This document shows positions 61,107 through 64,000 of a stretch of DNA of 64,000 bases, piece by piece. Within the stretch, counting starts at the first letter, position 1. Every line of letters starts with the position of its first letter. Origin of the DNA: Cystobasidium ongulense (taxonomy: Eukaryota; Basidiomycota; Cystobasidiomycetes; Cystobasidiales; Cystobasidiaceae); assembly GCA_022835595.1 (NCBI GenBank), contig BQUP01000004.1, forward strand, positions 1,054,001 through 1,118,000. Direction: 5' to 3'. Under the pieces are notes generated by a model. The model made no database searches. It was not told the origin of the DNA and saw only the letters and a list, made by a program, of their open reading frames with translations. Position numbers and translations under genes: made by a program.

Positions 61107-62062
61107 TCGGCGGGCGTAATTGGTGCGATATCTGTACTGGATGTATGGTTGTCAGTCGATGTAAGCTTACCTGCAGAACGGCGTGATCGGGTCAGCGAAT
61201 ATGCTGCAGCTTGAAGAGCACGATAAGCCAGGCTAGATTCATTGCATTCTAGACAATGAGAAGCATCTACTCTGTACAATGATGTTTGACCACTCGTAAA
61301 CTCAATGCATCGTGATTGTCGTGCTTGACGAGGAGCTTGAATAAATAGCAGTCTAGATCTCTCTGCAAGTGCACTACGGTGGAAGCCATAGAGTTTGAAC
61401 AGAGCATCCTTTCTCTCGCCTGGCATACAATCGTCACTTTCCATATAAATTGGCTTGAAAGCCCGGAATAGCGAGAAATAACAAGTCCGGCTGCTTGATG
61501 GATGGGATGTTTGGAACTTTGAGCGCTGACTGCGAGCGCGTGCACCTACAGCCGACTATTGCAATTGATGGAAGGTCTGTATGACTGGTAAGGTAGCATG
61601 TTTGATGGCTTCAAGAGGTGGATAAGTTGGTCACGTCTTCGTTTTTGATGCCAGAGAGCGAGCTGGACTGTGCAAAGATGGATCAAACTGCCCTGAGAGA
61701 AAAGGACTCAGTAGCTTGGGCACCAAGGCCTGTGTCGCAGGCGCATAGATGGGCCATATACCAGTGAGCAGGAGCTCCCGGTCTTGCAGCCAAAGACTTC
61801 AACTTGGGGAGAAGGCAAGAGCTGTCGGCGGCCAAATTTCGCTTTAACACAGGACATCGATTGCATTGTGGCCCGTCTTCCATCCAACAAGGACGCAAGG
61901 ACGGACTGGACTGGGGCTAATTACAAGTACACGACAATACTAATTCGAGCTATGGAGCATGAAGTGGAATCAACATGCTGTCTCATGGGCAGGCCCACTT
62001 CCAGTTTCGACGCCCGCTGATTTCTTGACCGGCAATGGCACCCGCCAACCACTAGCATCTTC
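61107..62062. other. Spacer upstream of the dioxygenase
   Basis: About 950 bases. A 169-codon minus-strand frame (61444-60935) covers part of it and runs into the dioxygenase in a different frame; I recognise nothing in it. A possible 34-nt GT-AG segment lies just upstream of 61106 and might be a leader intron. No other gene is seen. Confidence 0.45.
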
Positions 62063-63571
62063 TCAATCCGCACCCCCGCCAGCACGAGCCACTTCATCCA
62101 GTTTGTTGCACAAATCAAGCAAGTTGGCCCACTGCCTCTTGATTCTGACCGAACGCTCCGTCAAAGATAGTAAATCCTTCCTCAATTCAGCGAATTGTTC
62201 CGCACATTGAGCTTGATGACTACCTGTACAAGACCCGTCGCTGATCTCGCGCGAGGTATCGGAAGCATTTTCGGGGCACTCTGGGCCATAAGGGTCGAAG
62301 ATATCTGGAGGAATACCCTTGGCTGCTCCTTCCGATGCTTCCGCGGCCTCGTGCTGGTTAACGTCCGCGAGAATACTGTCACATATGTATTGACTGCATT
62401 TGGCCTCTGCTGTCTCCCAGTCCTGAAGCAGTTGACCAGACTCAGTGTGGAGGAAGTCGAGAACGCTCCTCGGTAGGGTTGGACCACCGTTGACCGCATT
62501 GTCTTGGCTGAAACGTTCAATTCTCTCCCCGACGTGGACCTGTGCTTGGAGAAGTTCTTGATTAAGCCTTCGTGTGTGCTTGTATATATAAGTTGCAGCA
62601 TTTTTGAAAAGCTCGATATACTGAGGTGCGCAGGTACAGTCCTCTTTGCCCTGGGGACAGACTGTGGGGTCTGCATTCAGGAGAAAGCTATCTTCCTCAT
62701 CATGCCCACGTGCATTTCCACTAGCTACACCTGAATCTTCTTTTCGCTCACTGTCCAGACTACCACCGTTCCAGTGATGGTGGGCGTGGAGATCCGCTTT
62801 ATGCATGGCGTCGAGGTGTTCTCTGTCGAGAAATTCTGGGGGTGCTGTATCGGCAAGCGGAAAGTCGCCTAGACCACGATCAAGCTCATCTGTCTGGCGG
62901 TCAGGTCCAGTCCAATAGACACGCGGAGATGGTTGTAATGCAGATCGCTCGTCGACCGGAATGTCGGGATCTACAGGTGGTCTGTAAGCTTCCCACAGCG
63001 GCCGGTCCTGAAGCGGCTGCGTCGAAGTAGTCGTGTTGCTTGACGCCTTCGCAGCGGGCGGTTGTACGAAAGGACGGGATTTGGAAGTGACATCTGTCCT
63101 TTTGCAGTTTTGGCATTCGGAAGATCCCATAGTGTACACATTGACGGTTTGTGCATGAATCTGCAAGAATGTAGATGATCCAGAAGGTACCGTGATGGAG
63201 GACGGCTGGCTCGTAGCGGCCACGGAGGGGTCTTTGCTACAAGGCGGCTTCCCTGGTTCATCTGAGCCCTTTCCAGCGTCGGGAACAGGTCGGAGGGGTT
63301 CCTTCTCAGATTTCTCAGGAAGTTCAAGAACGGTTGGAGCAGCCTTTTTGAACCCAGAGCGAGAAAGCTGCTCAAACACAATTCGTCTAAAAGGATCCAA
63401 AGTATGGCTGTCGGCCTCTTCAGTTGGGCTAAAAAACGGCAAAGATAATGCTGGGTTTGCTTGACTGTCTATCTCTTCAGTAGACTGCTGCGATCACGAA
63501 GGGCTCAGCCGAGGCTCCGCTGGTTAAGGAGTATCGCTCATACTTACATCGTTTTCGTCATGGTACGCCAT
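62063..63571 (-). CDS. Uncharacterised acidic protein
   Basis: Two exons on the minus strand: 63571-63548 (24 nt, MAYHDEND) and 63487-62063, giving 482 aa. I do not recognise the family. The first half is low-complexity and rich in Pro, Ser, Thr and Asp, with ECQNCK and, later, CPQGKEDCTC; these spaced Cys could bind metal but do not fit a known finger. A His-rich patch (HAHHHW) lies near the middle. The second half is predicted helical, from FKNAATYIYKHTRRLNQELLQAQ to the end, and ends in LLDLCNKLDEVARAGGGAD. No signal peptide or membrane segment. The start exon is inferred from a good GTAAGT site and in-phase CAG. Confidence 0.6.
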
Positions 63572-63942
63572 ACTCGATAGCGCTCCTGTCAAGTCGACAA
63601 AGAGAAGAAGAAGATTGATGTTGTTGTCCTGCTTTTGTCGGCACCTGTTGCCATCGAGTCCGACTGACATATCAGACTAGGCCATCAGGCCGACCGTCGC
63701 GACAGACTCAACTGTCAGCTAACAGACCAAGAAGACTGCGTTGACGCATTGAGCGGGCATTGTTTATGCGAAAAGTTATCGCCGCAGCTCTGTTACAGGC
63801 GCGATCTGATGTCAATCCGTGTGATAGATGTGAATACCTTTATTAGATTCTTAGCGTATAGTCGCAAAACACAAGAGTGTATTGGACAGCATTGTTGTGC
63901 CCTGAAAGTATAATTCGGAACTAACGTACATGAAAATTAACA
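63572..63942. other. Spacer between the acidic protein gene and the right-edge gene
   Basis: These 371 bases lie between the start of one minus-strand gene and the stop of the next. No gene is recognised. Confidence 0.5.
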
Positions 63943-64000
63943 TTATCGCTCTTGTTTCTTGAAGCGGGCTGCCCGCTTCTTGTACAGCGCATCGACCTGG
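63943..64000 (-). CDS. C-terminal end of a basic protein cut by the window edge
   Basis: Reading in from the right edge on the minus strand gives QVDALYKKRAARFKKQER and a TAA stop at 63945-63943. The basic, helical tail resembles the ends of ribosomal or nucleolar proteins, but 18 residues are too few to name it. It may be a chance frame. Confidence 0.35.
   Translation of the reverse strand, partial: QVDALYKKRAARFKKQER

Noticed and set aside
60935-61444. 169-codon minus-strand frame as a separate gene
   Set aside because: It overlaps the dioxygenase N-terminus in another frame and shows no recognisable motif; probably a chance frame.

Overview
The window is nuclear DNA of a fungus. The genes have many short GT-AG introns (mostly 50-135 nt, branch sites of the CTAAC/CTGAC type), and the protein set is fungal: RSC7, CTK3, RAX2, VPS8 (CORVET), GCN1, UTP20, a Fps1/AQP-type aquaglyceroporin and GUT2. 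Intron density and the exon structures suggest a basidiomycetous yeast, but I cannot fix the phylum from sequence alone. Nothing looks bacterial, and I recognise no virus-like element or autonomous transposon.

Layout. 1-0.86 kb: no recognised gene. 0.87-2.5 kb: amidohydrolase-type decarboxylase (+). 3.7-4.75 kb: CTK3 (+). 4.9-13.7 kb: UTP20, 2,770 aa (-). 14.5 kb: an interrupted tRNA-Lys(UUU) (+). 15.1-15.9 kb: isochorismatase-like hydrolase (+). 16.0-18.6 kb: probable mitochondrial Mmc1-like protein (+). 18.9-23.7 kb: RAX2 with a C-terminal SH3 domain (-). 24.1 kb: a 47-bp inverted repeat. 24.6-27.4 kb: secreted type-B carboxylesterase (+). 27.6-30.0 kb: RSC7/SWP82 chromatin subunit (-). 30.7-32.1 kb: Josephin/ataxin-3 (+). 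32.3-32.9 kb: APC11 (+). 33.2-38.8 kb: VPS8 (+). 39.2-41.8 kb: GUT2 (-). 43.2-44.9 kb: aquaglyceroporin (-). 44.9-48.4 kb: gene-poor stretch with tRNA-Val(CAC). 48.4-49.1 kb: small conserved protein with microexons (+). 49.3-58.25 kb: GCN1 (-). 58.5-59.6 kb: mitochondrial carrier (+). 59.7-61.1 kb: 2OG-Fe(II) dioxygenase (-). 62.1-63.6 kb: unrecognised acidic protein (-). Right edge: C-terminus of a basic protein (-).

The most unusual object is the tRNA-Lys(UUU) gene at 14505-14637. Its anticodon stem is split by a 60-nt insert that starts with GT, ends with AG and carries a CTAAT branch-like site. Removing exactly that insert restores a perfect cloverleaf. This is not the canonical 37/38 tRNA intron. 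It looks like an mRNA-type (spliceosomal) intron inside a Pol III-transcribed tRNA. Other splicing oddities in the same window are a 5-nt microexon, 9-, 11- and 14-nt microexons, a GC-AG intron, stop-free introns whose length is a multiple of three, and a lone in-frame TAA in the dioxygenase that could be read as a 24-nt intron.

Functional links are modest. GUT2 and the aquaglyceroporin are tandem neighbours and form a plausible glycerol uptake and oxidation pair. GCN1 and UTP20 are giant HEAT-repeat proteins of translation control and ribosome assembly but are not adjacent. The rest is ordinary eukaryotic gene order without operons.
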